A stretch of DNA of 64,000 nucleotides from Austropuccinia psidii (GCA_023105745.1 JALGQZ010000013.1:2763501-2827500), one strand, 5' to 3'; counted from the first letter of the stretch, positions 47,909-60,223 are shown. A program made the numbers and translations. The notes: generated from the letters alone by a model not told the origin.

Positions 47909-50900
47909 TTGGTGTACAGACTATTATTAATGTAGAAATTGGTAAACTTGACGGAAATTTAACTAAAATTGCATCAGATATAGTTGAATTAAAGGAAAAT
48001 GACAAGAAATACATTGAATTGCACCAAGTAACAAATGCCAAACTTGACTCAATTACCAATTCTTGAAATAGAATTGAAAACATGTGCCAAGTTCAGCATG
48101 ATGAGATGGAAGATCTTTCCATTTTTAAAATGAATGATCAAGTTAAGACTCTGCAATACCATGTCTTGAAGATAGTTGAGAATACCAATCAATTTGCTAT
48201 ACACTTAGCAAAAAGTGACAGTGAAAGGCAGAAGTTGAAGAATGAAATAATTGCAAGTGTGAAACAAACTCATAAGAATCATGAACCACATATGCCAAGA
48301 CATTCTACACCTTTAGCCGAAGAGAAACTTTCTGTTAAAGAAAGTCTCACCCCATTCTTGGGAGAAAATGCCTACTCTGCAAGAGATATTCCCAAAATAG
48401 AAGAATGGCCAACATTCTCTGGTGAAGGAGAATACAAGCATATTGAATTCATCAGGACTATTGATATGTTGCAAGAAGACTTTAATATACCTGATGAAAT
48501 CATAGTGGGAAAATTACACTGTCTTTTTACCAGAACTGCAAAGAAATGGTATTATAAAATGAGGATTGATCATGGTAAACATGATTGGTCTTGGTGGAAA
48601 TCTGAAGTAATTACCAAATGGGCCAGCGATTCTTGGAGGTTTAAAATAGAAAATGCCTTTGAAAGTGCCATTTTTAACTCAGAGAAAGATAAACCACTTA
48701 CTTGGTTCTTCAAACAAAAAGACAGATTATCTTCTTTACAACCAGATATGTCTGACACTATGATTAATATGAAAATATTAAGAAAGTGTGGAGGAGAATT
48801 GGAACATGCTATCAAAAGCAGATGTGTGGAACCCTGTTCAACAGAAGACTACATTAATGCTATGGAAGATATCATTTCCAGAACAAGGATTGGTAAAACT
48901 TGGTCTAAAATCCCAACAGAATCCAAGATAACCTCTAAGATTCCCAGAGAGGATAAGAGACCAGAAAAACCTGTCTCAAAGTGTCATAAATGTGGAAGCA
49001 CTTCACATTTAGCCAACACTTGCACAAAAAAGACAAAAATCAATCAAGCTCAAGTCATTGAAGAAGTTCAGTGTACTGAAGAGAAGGAAGAATCTGATCA
49101 AGATTTTGCAATCTCTGAAGATACACCAGTGGAGGACTATCCCATTGAAAACATCACAGCTTTCTTTGAAGTCACTGAAGTCCATACCCACTTGCCACAG
49201 TATAGTGAAGATTGCTAAAACCTTATTAATGTTCAGGATGCCAGAATGTGTAAAACTAAACCTGCTAAAGGAAAAGGTTATACTGCTGGAGCATCTTGTA
49301 TCACATCAATTCTGATGAATAATGTTGAAGCCAAAGTCAATTTGGATACAGGAGCATTTTGCACTTGTGTAGGCAAAGATTATCTCCAAGCTATACTTCC
49401 TGAATGGAAAAACCATCTATTACCAATAGAAGGTGTACAATTTAGTAGTGCCAGTACCAATATGTACCCTTTGGGCTTATTAGACACTATTCTTGTATTT
49501 CCCCATCCAACAGGAAGTATAACAATGAAAGCTGAGGTTTTAGTAATGGACCACTGCACATCTCAACATATCATTCTTGGAAATGATTACTTAAGTATTT
49601 ATGGTATTGATATAAATAACCATAAAGACAGATATTTCACAATTGGAGATAACAGAAGGAAAAAATTTGCTTTCTCCAATATGCCAAAGCAAATATCAAT
49701 AGTATCTTCTAAGAGAGATACTTATGAAGAAGAATTTGTGTCCACACAACTTGTTGAAGCACAAATTAATCCATCATTATCACCAAAAATGAAGAATGAA
49801 CTTATTGACGTGTTATACACATACAATACTGCATTTGCCTCTGATAATGAACCATTAGGTGCTATAAGAGGACATTAAGTTGATATTACTCTTAATATTG
49901 ACAGACCATATCCCCCAGTACTTAGAAGACCAGCTTATCCAGCCAGTCACAGAGCCAGAGAAGCCTTGGAGAAATATATCCAAGAGTTAATTCAACTTGG
50001 TGTACTAAGGAAAGTAGGCCATAATGAGGAGGTTGAAGTGACAACACCTGTTATCATTGCTTGGAATAATGATAAGTCAAGAATGGTTGGATATTTTAGA
50101 GCTTTGAATACCTACACAGTTCCAGATAGGTATCCAATCCCTAGAATCCAAGAAACCTTGACTCAATTGTCTAAAGCCAAGTATATAACATCAATGGAGG
50201 CGTTGAAAGGCTTCCATCAAAAATTTGTGACACCTAAAGCTAAGAAAATACTTAGAATTATCACTCACTGTGGTATTTTTGAGTATCTAAGAATGCCATT
50301 TGGCATTAATAATTCTCCATCTCATTATCAAAGAATGATGAATACCATCTTCCCAACAGAATTGTTTGAAGGATGGCTTATCATTTATATTGATGATATT
50401 ATCATATGTTCTGACTCATGGTCTTTTCACCTTGAAAGACTTGCAAAAGTACTTCACAAAGTTGCAGAAGTGAATATGAAAATTTCACTTAAGAAATGCA
50501 ACTTTGGTTTTGAAGAACTTAAAGCATTAGGACATGTTGTTTCTGGTTTAAGCTTGGGTATTGACAAAAATAAAGTGGCAGCAGTACTACTTAAGCCAAT
50601 ACCCCAGAATAAAAAAGAAATGATGTCTTTTCTTGGATTTGCTAGTTACTATAGGCAACATTTAAAAGACTTTGCAACTCTAGCCAAATCAATCTATAGA
50701 ATCTGTGATGAACAGACAGTATTTGAGATGACACAGGAGAGAATTAAAGCTTATGAGAAGATAAAGAAAGCCCTTACAGAAGCACCTTTACTCCTCATGC
50801 CTGACTGGAATATTCCTTTTAAGTTGTACATTGATGCATGTGGAGATGGATTAGGGGCAGCCCTACATCAAGTCCAAATTATTGATGACAAACCTACAGA

Positions 50901-52839
50901 AGGACCAGTTTGTTATATATCAAGGCAAATCAAACCAACAGAAGCCAGATATGGTGCAAGCCAAATGGAGTGTTTATGTTTGGTATGGGCACTTGAGGAA
51001 TTACACTATTACCTTGATGGCAGTGTTTTTGAAGTGATAACTGACTGTAATGCAGTAAAATCACTTCTTAACATGAAAACTCCTAACAGACATATGTTGA
51101 GATGGCAAATAGCTATTCAAGAATATAGAGGAAACATGACTATAGTTCATAAAGCAGGAAACATTCACAAGAATGCTGATGGACTTAGTAGATGGGCTTT
51201 AGCCAACACTCCTGATAACCCAGCTTATGTACCTTTGGAAGCTGAGCCACAGATTCCAATTGAAGGAATTAATATAACTGAAGTTGGGACTGAATTCTTT
51301 GAGGAGGTCAGAGAATCTTATAAGCAAGACAAGAATTGCCATATCTTGACTTCTTTATTAGATAAAGACTGCAAAGATACATCTTTGGTCAATGCACTAG
51401 ATGAAGTTTGGGGAAATTCCTATTCTGAAGGGAGATTTCACTTGTTTGATGGAATCATTTACCACAGAACAAAACATTCTTGTGTTATGACATTGTGCAG
51501 TAGATTACTTATCAATACCATTCTTCATGAATGTCATGATAGTATCTACTCTTGACACCTGTCAGAAGACAGAACACTTGAAAAAGTGAAGAACTGTGCA
51601 TCGTGGCCATCTTGGAGAAAAGAAACCATTGAATATTGCCATACCTGTGACAGATGCCAAAAGGCAAACAGGAGTACAGGAAAGAAATTTTGACTTATGA
51701 TCCATATTCAAGAACCAAAATCCCCATGGGAAGTTGTTCACATGGATTGGGTCACAGCACTTCCTCCAAGTGGTGACAGAAGTTATAATGCTTGTTTAGT
51801 CATAGTAGACAGATATAGCAAAACTCCCATATTCTTACCATGTCATAAAGATGACACTGCTATGGATACAGCTCTTCTTTTATGGAGTAGAGTTATTTCT
51901 CATACAGGATTAGTTAAGAATATCATAAGTGACAGAGATCCTAAATTCACATCTGCACTTTGGACCAATCTTCATAGATTGTTTGGGACTAAGTTATCAT
52001 TCTCTACAGCATACCACCCTCAAACAGATGGGCTGGCAGAGAGGATGATTCAGACTTTAGAAGATATGATCAGGAGATTCTGTGCTTATGGATTAGAATT
52101 CAAATACTCATATGGCTTTACCCATGACTGGTGCACTCTGATACCTGCATTAGAATTTGCATATAAGACATCAGTCCATTCTTCCACAGGACAAACTCCT
52201 GATATGTTAGAGAAAGGATGGAATCCAAGACTCCCAGCAGACACACTGAGGAAAGACTTGATTGACATTCATCCTACAGCTTCCAGCTTCAAAATAAGGC
52301 TTGATAAAGTAAGACTTCATGCAAAACAAAGTATGGATGATTCTTTTAATTATGCAAAACAGAAGTGGGACAAGAGTCATAAAGTACCAGACTTCAAAGT
52401 AGGGGACTTAGTTTTAGTTTCAACCTTGAATTTTAATAATATCAAAGGCCCAAAGAAGCTTAAAGATTCTTATGTAGGACCTTTTGTTATTGTTGCTTTA
52501 CATGGAACCAATGCAGTTCAAGTGGAATTGAGTGGTGAATTGGAAAATAAACACCCCACCTTTCCAGTAAGCTTGATTAAGCCTTATCAACCAGCTGATA
52601 AAGAATTGTTTCCTTTAAGAAACTCAACTCCTTTAACTGTACCACCTGTGGGACAGAATGAAGACAAAAAGATAAAGAAAGTCATTAAAGAAAGGAGAAT
52701 TAGGGGTAAAAATCAAAGAGAATATCTTGTCAGATATAGAAATCCAGTACATGAAGATGAATGGATGGCAGAATCAGAAATACCTGACTCAGATAAACTC
52801 TTAAGAAGATTTAGACATGAAAGAAGGCCACAAGCCTGA
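47143..52839 (+). pseudogene. Element C gag-pol, one frame with five nonsense codons
   Basis: A single frame of 1,899 codons runs from ATG 47143 (MVHTRNGSNYS) to the stop at 52837. Internal stops are TGA 48064, TAA 49216, TAA 49876, TGA 51553 and TGA 51694; there are no frameshifts. Domains in order: gag with IEEWPTFSGEGEY, zinc knuckle CHKCGSTSHLANTC, protease LDTGAF, RT (YIDD, Asp pair 50392-50397), RNase H (TDCNAVKSL), integrase zinc finger HECHD...CDRCQ, core [27 protein letters not shown], and the chromodomain-like tail EYLVRYRNPVHEDEW. The RT motif that reads MDALKGFHQ in A and B is MEALKGFHQ here (GAG at 50197), replacing a catalytic Asp. Compared with A, the stops at 49876, 51553 and 51694 are G-to-T changes. 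Confidence 0.94.
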
Positions 52840-52979
52840 ATATGTCTATAAATGTGCTTTAAATCACTTGATCTGAGTGATGTAAAGAGGTTGGACAGTG
52901 GACATTAACCCCCTTTGGGGTGTTATTCTTTTATCACTAATAAAATTGTAGTACAATTTTATTTGTTGGTGGGAGGGAA
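52840..52979 (+). other. 3' untranslated region and polypurine tract of element C
   Basis: It contains AGAGGTTGGACAGTGGA (52886-52902), conserved with element A, a small hairpin CCCC-x-GGGG near 52910, and the polypurine tract GGTGGGAGGGAA at 52968-52979. Confidence 0.7.
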
Positions 52980-54904
52980 TGTGAGCCTTGAGGTATATTT
53001 TACATACCCAAATAGGCCACAATTATCTTAAAAAGAAATTTTGTATTATACATAACTCATAAATCATGCATATATTCAAAATTCATCATTCTTGATTTCA
53101 GAAAAGATGAATAACTTTTTATTGAGTAGGTAAATCCATGGATTTAAGGCCAGATTTGGATTCTACACAAAAATTCACTCAGGGTAGCGCCATAGAGTGA
53201 ATAAGCTCAAATTAACTCTTTGAGGTGGTAATATGGAAAATACTTCAACACCACATCATTAATACCACATAAAAGATCCGTGAAAATTTTTGTTTTTCTT
53301 GATTTTACGCCAAAATAATGGGAAAGTGAGAAATTCCATGTTACATATACACTAAGAATAGTGTTATAAATGTTTTGAGCACTTGATATTATGGTATTCT
53401 TACATTCACTTTTGGTACACCCATAGTGGATATCTCACTTTAAGCTTAAAATTCTATTTTGACGTGAAAAATAAGCAAGGGGGACAAAAGACATCAAAGA
53501 GAGCCAGGGTACCCAACTTCTGAGGCCCCAGAGGCGAGGATAGCTCCAAAGCTTGGTTCCATGGCTGATCTTGACCCAATTGGTAAACTAAAACTCTTTG
53601 GGAACTTGGTTACCAAGTTACAACTACTGTAAAACACCAGAAAATAGCAAATAACCTGCTATTTTGACATGCCAAGGAGGTAAAGAGCTACTTACACTCC
53701 TGTAACCATGTCAATTACTAATGAATTTCCATGGATAAACCCCAAAAGAGTAATTAAAACCCTTTTTGGACTTGTATCCATTGATTTACCTCATAGCAAC
53801 CAGTCAAACACTGATATTTGCAATTCTACGTAGAAATGAGGTAAAAACTTCAAAAATTCATTAAAAATACAATTCTTAATGAATCTTTCTGAAACTTTCA
53901 GGACCAATTTAGAGCTGTATTATCTATGGTACAACCAAAAAGAATTACAGTTTTACTAGTAAAATTCAAAGTTTTACTTACAGTCCATTTTTGGTTATTC
54001 TACGTGAAACACTGAATCTTCAAAAATTCACAGTAAATACAACCTGTGATGAAATTTTCAATAACATTGATACCTTTGGGAAATCAATGATTACTTTGAA
54101 ATAAAAGTAGATTTACAAATGTTACTCCTTTTATTCTTAACCATATTGAGCTTGGTAGTCACGTAAAAGCATCAATTAAGTAATTATGATAATCTTACGT
54201 GACAACAGATGATGCAATCAATAATCCAAAAGGGTTTATTGCTTTCTCACTCACTGCTTTTTCAGTTTGTTCCATGGCACGCCTCTGTGAGCTGTTGTTG
54301 ACTTAAAAGAGGCTTTCTCTTGCTGTTTTTTCCATATCATCATCATCTTATTATCATTTTATATCATTGTTACCAACAAGTAAGTATTAGTTAAACTATT
54401 CTTAAGTGTTTTGAATCTTTCAGAATCAATCAGAAAGACTTTAAATCATAGAAATCAACTATATATTGTTGTAATACATTTATAAATTCATTTTGATCCT
54501 CTAAATCCACAATTCTACGTCAAATCTCTCTATCTTATCTTTCAATAAGCTCTTTGGAATACTAGTGAGTCATTTATCTTTAATTCTTAAAGTTTTTCTC
54601 TAGTAATAGTTTTCTTCAATGATTACTCTTATAATTATTCTTGCAAAAGATAATTATATATTAAAATAATTTATCATTTTAATAAAAGAAGTTTTTATTA
54701 TTAAATTCTTCTTGTAATTGATTCTTGTAGACAATTACTTGCTCACTGTTAAAAGAACTAGTAGTGCTTAACACGTGAAAGAAATAATTCTTTAATTATT
54801 TAATTGTGGCTATAATAATATTCTATTATTATATTTCATAAGAACAGACATAGTACTGTTGATTAATAGTAATATTATCATCAGTTTCATAGTCACATCT
54901 TACA
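52980..54904 (+). repeat. 3' LTR of element C
   Basis: 1,925 bp, TGTGAGCC to CATCTTACA, followed by TSD CACCC and the second part of the B-family solo LTR. Confidence 0.94.
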
Positions 54905-55330
54905 CACCCCATAAGTGAATTAAAGCATCTTTCATCACTGTTAACTTTTTCACTTTGTTTCCAAATTCACTCTTGTCACTTTTGGGCATGTTTTCTCTTT
55001 AAATATCTTTTTGAAGAATTTTTTCTTCAATTAATTGCTTGCAGTTCTTTGTGCAATTAATTCCAATTGAAATTGCTCTTGAATAAATTTATTTTGTAGC
55101 CTTAAATATCTCTTGTAGAGTACTTTTGGATACCTTTTTATTGTTGGTAAAGAAATGAATATTTATAATATTATTTCTTTATACTTATAAAGTTAAAAGC
55201 AATAAAATTGGCATTTTTTCTCTCAAAAATACTATTTCATAAAACTTTTAATTATTTTTTACCTTATACAAATTTTGAGGACAGGAAAAGTACTTTAATG
55301 TTAATCAAAGTTTCATATCCACACCTTACA

Positions 55331-56820
55331 ATTCTCAATAATTCCCTGGCATGTGGTGTCAAAACAATTTTATGAAAGCCCTTAAGGGAATCCATAGAAG
55401 TGATAAATTTTGCTTTGGATAATTGAGTCAAAGTCTTGTGGATTCTAGGAATTGGATAGCTATCTGGGATATTTTAAGTATTCAATGCTCTAAAATCACC
55501 AACCATCCTTGATTTATAATTCTTCCAAGTAATTATGACAGGAGTTGTGACCTATACTTCTTCATTGTGCCCAACTTTGCTATGAACTCCCAGTTTCATA
55601 AGCTCATCAATATGAGGTTACAATTCCTCTCTAGCCCTAAGGCTAGCTGGATAAGCTGGTCTTCTTAATAGTGGAGGGTATGGTCTTTCCACATTAAGCA
55701 TAATTTCCACTCAATGGCCTTTGATAGCTCCAAGTTGTTTATTATCAGAATCAAAGGGCTCCCTGTATGGAAACAAAACTTCAATAAGCTCTTACTTCAT
55801 TTCCAATTCTGATTCAAGGATAATTTGTGCTTAAATTAATTTATCTAACACAAATATTTCCTCTTTAACATTCTTTACTTTTTTAATGACAGTTATTTCT
55901 CTTTTTTCTATAGGAAAAGCAAATTTCTGCCTTTTATTTTCTCCTATAGTGAAATATCTGTCTTTATGATTATGAATATCAATACAATAAATATTAAGAT
56001 AATCATTTCCAAGTATAAAGTGTTGTGAAGTACAATTATTGATTCCAACAACTTCAACTTTCAATCTGTGCTTCCTGCAGGATGAGGGAATATCATTTCT
56101 GCTTCAAGAATGCCCAAAGGGTGCATATCTTGGCTAGCTCTGCTGAATTTTATACCTTCAATTGGCATTTAATTTTATTTGCATTTGGTATAAATCCTTC
56201 CAAGATAATCCTTTCCAACGCAAGTAAAAAAAGCACCTGAGTCAAGATGTATCTTGGCTTCTTTGTTGTTTATCACAAAATTAGTGATACAAGATGATTC
56301 AGCTGTATAACCTTTACCTCTGGTAGGTTTGGTTTTCTGCATATTAGCATCTTGCACATGTATGAGATACATACGTTTATCACTATACTGTGGTAAGTGA
56401 GTGTTCACTTCTGTGACTTCAAATAAAACATTAATGTTTTCTAAACTGAGTTCATCTAGAAGTTCCTGTTATTCAGAAGGCTCAGAATCACTTTCATTTA
56501 TAGATAAATTATTTGTGTCTTTTGTGTCTTCAACCTAATCAATTTCTATCTCATTGATGCTTGTCTTTTTGGGACAAGTATTTGCCATATAGGATGTATT
56601 TCCACATTCATGACATTTTAAAGGGGCTTTGTAATGTGGTTTATTTGGTTTTAAAATTGGTTTGCAACTAGTCTTGTTATCTATTGGGGTTTTATGCCAA
56701 TTTCTTCCAGTTTTTGTTCTGGTTATGATGTCCTCCATGACATTGATATAATATTCTGTATAGAAAAGCCAAATACATCTGCTTCTTATATCATGTTTAA
56801 TGTCACCACCACATTTCTTT
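55331..56820 (-). pseudogene. Element D gag end, protease and RT start (degenerate)
   Basis: Read from 56820 leftwards it encodes KKCGGDIKHDIRSRC (gag end), a zinc knuckle at 56615-56574 with the His replaced by Tyr (CHECGNTSYMANTC), HLPQYS, protease LDSGAFFTCVG, the VGINNCTSQHFILGNDYL region, then RT sequence full of stops and shifts. It is related to element C at every block. It joins the RT fragment 43235-43083 across the B-family solo LTR. RNase H and integrase are missing. Confidence 0.85.
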
Positions 56821-56821
56821 A

Positions 56822-57215
56822 ATATTAATCAACAGTACTATTACTGTTCTTATGAAATATAATAATAAAAAATTATTATAGCCACAATTGAATAACTAAA
56901 GAATTATTTCTTTTACGTGTTATACACTACTAGTGAATATAACAGTAAGCAGTAATTGTCTACAAGAATCAATTACTAGAAGAATTTAATAATAAACACT
57001 TCTTTTATTAAAATAATAAAATTATTTTAATATATGATTATATTTTATGAGAATAATTATAAAGATAATTCTTGAAGAAAACTATTACCAGAGAAAAACT
57101 TCAAGAATTGAGATAAATTACTCACTATTAATCCAATGAATCTTTTAGATGATAATAGTAGAGAAATTTGACATGGAATTGTGGATTTAATGGATCAAAA
57201 TTGATTTATAACAGT
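56822..57215 (-). mobile_element. Fragment of C-type LTR, probably remnant 5' LTR of element D
   Basis: The minus strand matches the distal part of the family C LTR (for example the segment around the sequence CACTAGTAGTG...GAAAGAAATAATT). Its 3' end lacks the last roughly 55 bp and is fused to D's gag, indicating an internal deletion. Its other side stops at 57215, where the old LTR at 38518-40424 would continue ATTACC, and unrelated GC-richer DNA starts. Confidence 0.8.
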
Positions 57216-57400
57216 CACCAGGGCGAATCTTGCGTCAATCGTTGGCGATTGACTTCACGTCGCACCGCGGTCAGTATAAAATCTTGCTTCAGTCTTGTTA
57301 GTGTCACTTTATAGTCACTGGATTTAGTGGGTCACGTCACGTCAGCGTCAAGACAACGTCAATCGTCACATGTGTCACATGAGAATGTCACTCAAAGCCC
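57216..57400 (+). repeat. Subterminal GTCA-rich segment with hairpin
   Basis: GTCA occurs twelve times on the plus strand in about 185 bp, often as GTCAC or CGTCA. A perfect hairpin GTCAATCG-TTGG-CGATTGAC spans 57234-57253. Such short motifs near the ends are typical transposase binding sites of CACTA-type elements. Confidence 0.5.
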
Positions 57401-57546
57401 AAACCCGTTTCAACACTATTCGCAACGTTTGGGTAATTTCACCTAATAGCTTCCGCCTCCCCGACGCTTAGCATGCTTACGCGCCCGCACCACCCTCCAG
57501 ATGAGACTCTGACACTTCCTGCCCCCCCATCTCCGTCCTCACCACT

Positions 57547-58155
57547 CCTTACGCTTTCACACCCCCACCCTTACCATCCTTACGCTTGTGTAGTGCCCTC
57601 CCAACATGCTCCCGACACTGCTTACAATCCTTACGCTCGCGCAGTGCCCTCCCGACACTGCTTACGATCCTTACGCTCACGGAGTGCCCTCCCGCCATGC
57701 TCCCGACACTGCGCACCATCCTTACGCTCATGAAGTGCCCTCCTGACATGCTCCCGACACTGCTTACAATCCTTACGCTCGCGCAGTGCCCTCCCAACAT
57801 GCTCCCGACACTGCTCACCATCCTTACGCTCATGAAGTGCCCTCCCGACACTGCTTACGATCCTTACGCTCACGGAGTGCCCTCCCTCCATGCTCCCAAC
57901 ACTGCTCACCATCCTTACGCTCATGAAGTGCCCTCCCGACACTGCTTATGATCCTTACGCTCACGGAGTCCCCTCCCAACACTGATTACAATCCTTATGC
58001 TCGCGGAGTGCCCTCCCGACACTGCTTACAATCCTTACGCTCGCCTAGTAAGTACCCTCCCAACATGCCTCTGACACTGCTTACAATCCTTACGCTCACC
58101 TAGTAAGTACCCTCCCGACATGCCTCCAACGCCGCTTACCATCCTCACGTTTCCG
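57547..58155 (+). repeat. GC-rich minisatellite with 40/51/55-bp units
   Basis: Units start with CCTTACGCTC (or close) at 57578, 57629, 57669, 57720, 57771, 57822, 57862, 57913, 57953, 57993, 58033, 58088 and 58143, giving spacings 51, 40, 51, 51, 51, 40, 51, 40, 40, 40, 55, 55. The 51-bp type contains 11 extra bases around ATGCTCCCGAC. ORFs across the array exist in several frames on both strands but change frame from unit to unit, so it is not regarded as coding. Confidence 0.9.
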
Positions 58156-58763
58156 TATTACATCCACAGTGTACGGTGGCTTGTTGGCGTACACAATGAA
58201 CGCCATCGCCGAAATATGCTGAGTGGCCTTCTCTGCCAACAGGACCTCAGGGGAAATTGGTCAGTATATTCACAATGTTGTGGTTAGGGTTTAAATCATG
58301 AGACTCACAAATTAAAACCTAATAAGTGGACTATTTAAGACAAGAATTGTGTCTCCTGTTTCCCCAAGAAAACCATTTTATTTCATATCATTCAAATGGA
58401 ACACTTTGCTTAGTCCTTACCTCATGAGTGTTGAATAGTTCAAAATTTGACTTTAGTAGGTTTCTCACTAGTCAACTTTATTCAATGTCTCACAGGGAAG
58501 TGATTTTATTTGCATGATATGAAATAATTTGCAAAACATCGCCTCCTTCAATTTCCCGACAAATTGCATTTTGCAATGAAAATGAGCAATAGAGTCTTAT
58601 TTCTAAGGGAGATGGTGATACATTCCAATTCATATTGTCTATATTCTGGCATATTTAGCAAGTTGTTGAATCTTTAAGAAATAATACTCAGATTGTATTA
58701 CACCTGCACAAATAATTCACAAAATGTTAATTTGTAACGGTGCTATAAATTTATATTACTAAG
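58156..58763. other. Spacer between minisatellite and minus-strand gene
   Basis: No ORF or repeat is supported. It contains the 3' flank of the minus-strand gene ending at 58764. Confidence 0.5.
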
Positions 58764-60223
58764 TTATTGCAGAGCATCACCATTCGGCCTAATAACTGGC
58801 ATGTCAAGTATTTTGAGGGTGCTAGTCTGCATCTTACTACAGCCTTTGAGCCAATCTTGATCAAATACCTGAAATGATAAGCCTTCCGTAATATCACCAT
58901 CATCTGTCGATCGTAATTCTGGCAATCTATCAATAGTTTTTTTACCCTTTTTTTTAATGCAATTACAAAACTCTATGTCTCGATCCATTTTTAATACCAA
59001 TTCATTAAATGACTGGGAGCGCCAGCGTAATCCCACTTTGCGGTAAGCTTGACGGCCATTTTCCAGTACCTCCTCAGTATCTGAGCATACTCGAGGGTCA
59101 TTGAATTGTGATGCTAGAATGGGAAATTTAGCCGTATCACACCATTCACGACGGCGCTCACAGGTCTGCACATAATCAAGTAGATCATCATCAGACTTGG
59201 TCCACAATGAAGAAGAGATACAGTAGCTAGCTCTTTGACAAATCTTTGCGAGCTTTTGATTCTCCTTCTTTTTTACCAAATACTCCGCATCCTTTTGAAT
59301 AGACTTCCATTCTCTTTTCAAATAAGTGAAATATTGCTCCATTAAAGCCGCCACGACCCCATAGTTGTTATGATCCTTGTTCCAACAGTAGTGATGATAC
59401 TCAGTGCTGAAAAGTGCGAGACGGAATGTACGGTAAAACACCATAGACATCAGCTTGTTGAACGGATGTTGCCATGAGCTCTCCCAGTCCCAAGTGAATC
59501 GCTTTAGTCCTAGCTTGTGGAGCTCATTTTTGCAGTAGCTTTGTAAACCCTGAGACTGAACCTGTGTTGATGGCTCATTGAAAACATCCTCAGGGACATA
59601 ACCGAGATGACCAGCCACTTGAATTGCAATTTCACGCTCTTCTGTGCTGGGTGGTGCTGGTAGTGAGGAAAAATCCTTATCCCTAACTTTGAGTAGGAAC
59701 AGGAAATGTGCGTGTACTGCTGATCTCATTCCATGGACATTCTCTGGAAGTTCTGCCTTCAGCCATTTTTGTTGCTCCTTCTGGCTTGCACGTTTCGCCA
59801 CATTGTGAGCTTTGCGGGCCTGGTTCCTTTGCTGTCTGACCTCGGATTGTTCAAGCATACTCTGGGCAAGGCCCAGCTGAGGATGGGTGAACTCACTATT
59901 TGATTGAGTGCCTTGCTCATGCGCTGTGAAATTGTCCCTCCTTTGTTCATCATTTCTTTCACTTTGAGTCGGAGACATGTTTTCATCCTCATCATCCACA
60001 ATTCTTTCTCTTGATGTACTGGCATGACCCGTTCTTGGTTTGGAGGCATATGGATGATGACGTCCAGTGACTTTCTCTTTATGGACCAGAGGTGAAGACG
60101 CATAAAGTTCATCCCCTGCCATGGAAATCATCAGTTAACACATCAAAACATTAATGAAGACTGGTCATCCTCACGATCTTCAATTGGCTCCTGAGATCGG
60201 ACTGACTTGCCTTTAGGTGCCAT
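58764..60223 (-). CDS. Hypothetical protein, two exons, near transposase
   Basis: Exon 1 is 60223-60175 (starts MAPKGKSVRSQEP) and exon 2 is 60115-58764. The 59-nt intron 60174-60116 has donor GTGAGG, branch-like CTGAT and acceptor GGCAG, and joins in frame to give 466 residues. The unspliced ORF alone would start at 60131. The N-terminal 130 residues are polar, with a Gln/Lys/Arg-rich stretch suggesting a coiled coil; the central part has FTWDWESSWQHPFNKLM, YHHYCWNKDHNNYGVVAALM and YFTYLKREWKSIQKD; the C-terminus has WRSQSFNEL and CIKKKGKKT. No known domain is identified. I recall similar proteins as large rust-specific families. Divergent to the transposase, it could be a second transposon gene. 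Confidence 0.7.

Larger units (their letters stand above)
44619..54904 (+). mobile_element. Element C: complete Ty3/Gypsy retrotransposon
   Basis: The element is 10,286 bp with LTRs of exactly 1,925 bp each (TGTGAGCC to ATCTTACA) and TSD CACCC at 44614-44618 and 54905-54909. It has a primer site, leader exon, overlapping accessory ORF, one long gag-pol frame and a polypurine tract. The LTRs are very similar. It is the youngest-looking copy in the window, disabled by five nonsense codons and one catalytic substitution. Confidence 0.96.
43236..55330 (+). mobile_element. Solo LTR of family B, split by element C
   Basis: The LTR pieces are 43236-44618 and 54910-55330, together 1,804 bp, TGTGAGGC to CCTTACA, aligned with the 1,827-bp element B LTRs in opposite orientation. 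TSD ATTCT is at 43231-43235 and 55331-55335, inside the RT gene of element D. No B internal region is present, so it is a solo LTR. Element C inserted later (TSD CACCC). Confidence 0.93.

Noticed and set aside
57473..57951. Up to 121-codon ORFs on both strands in the minisatellite
   Set aside because: The repeat is open in several frames, and 40-bp units shift the frame; repetitive peptides only.
57547..58155. Possible CRISPR-like array
   Set aside because: Units are contiguous tandem copies with no unique spacers, in a eukaryotic context.
58764..60131. TET/JBP-type oxygenase, which can accompany basidiomycete transposons
   Set aside because: No HxD...H...R iron-binding pattern could be seen in the 466-residue protein.
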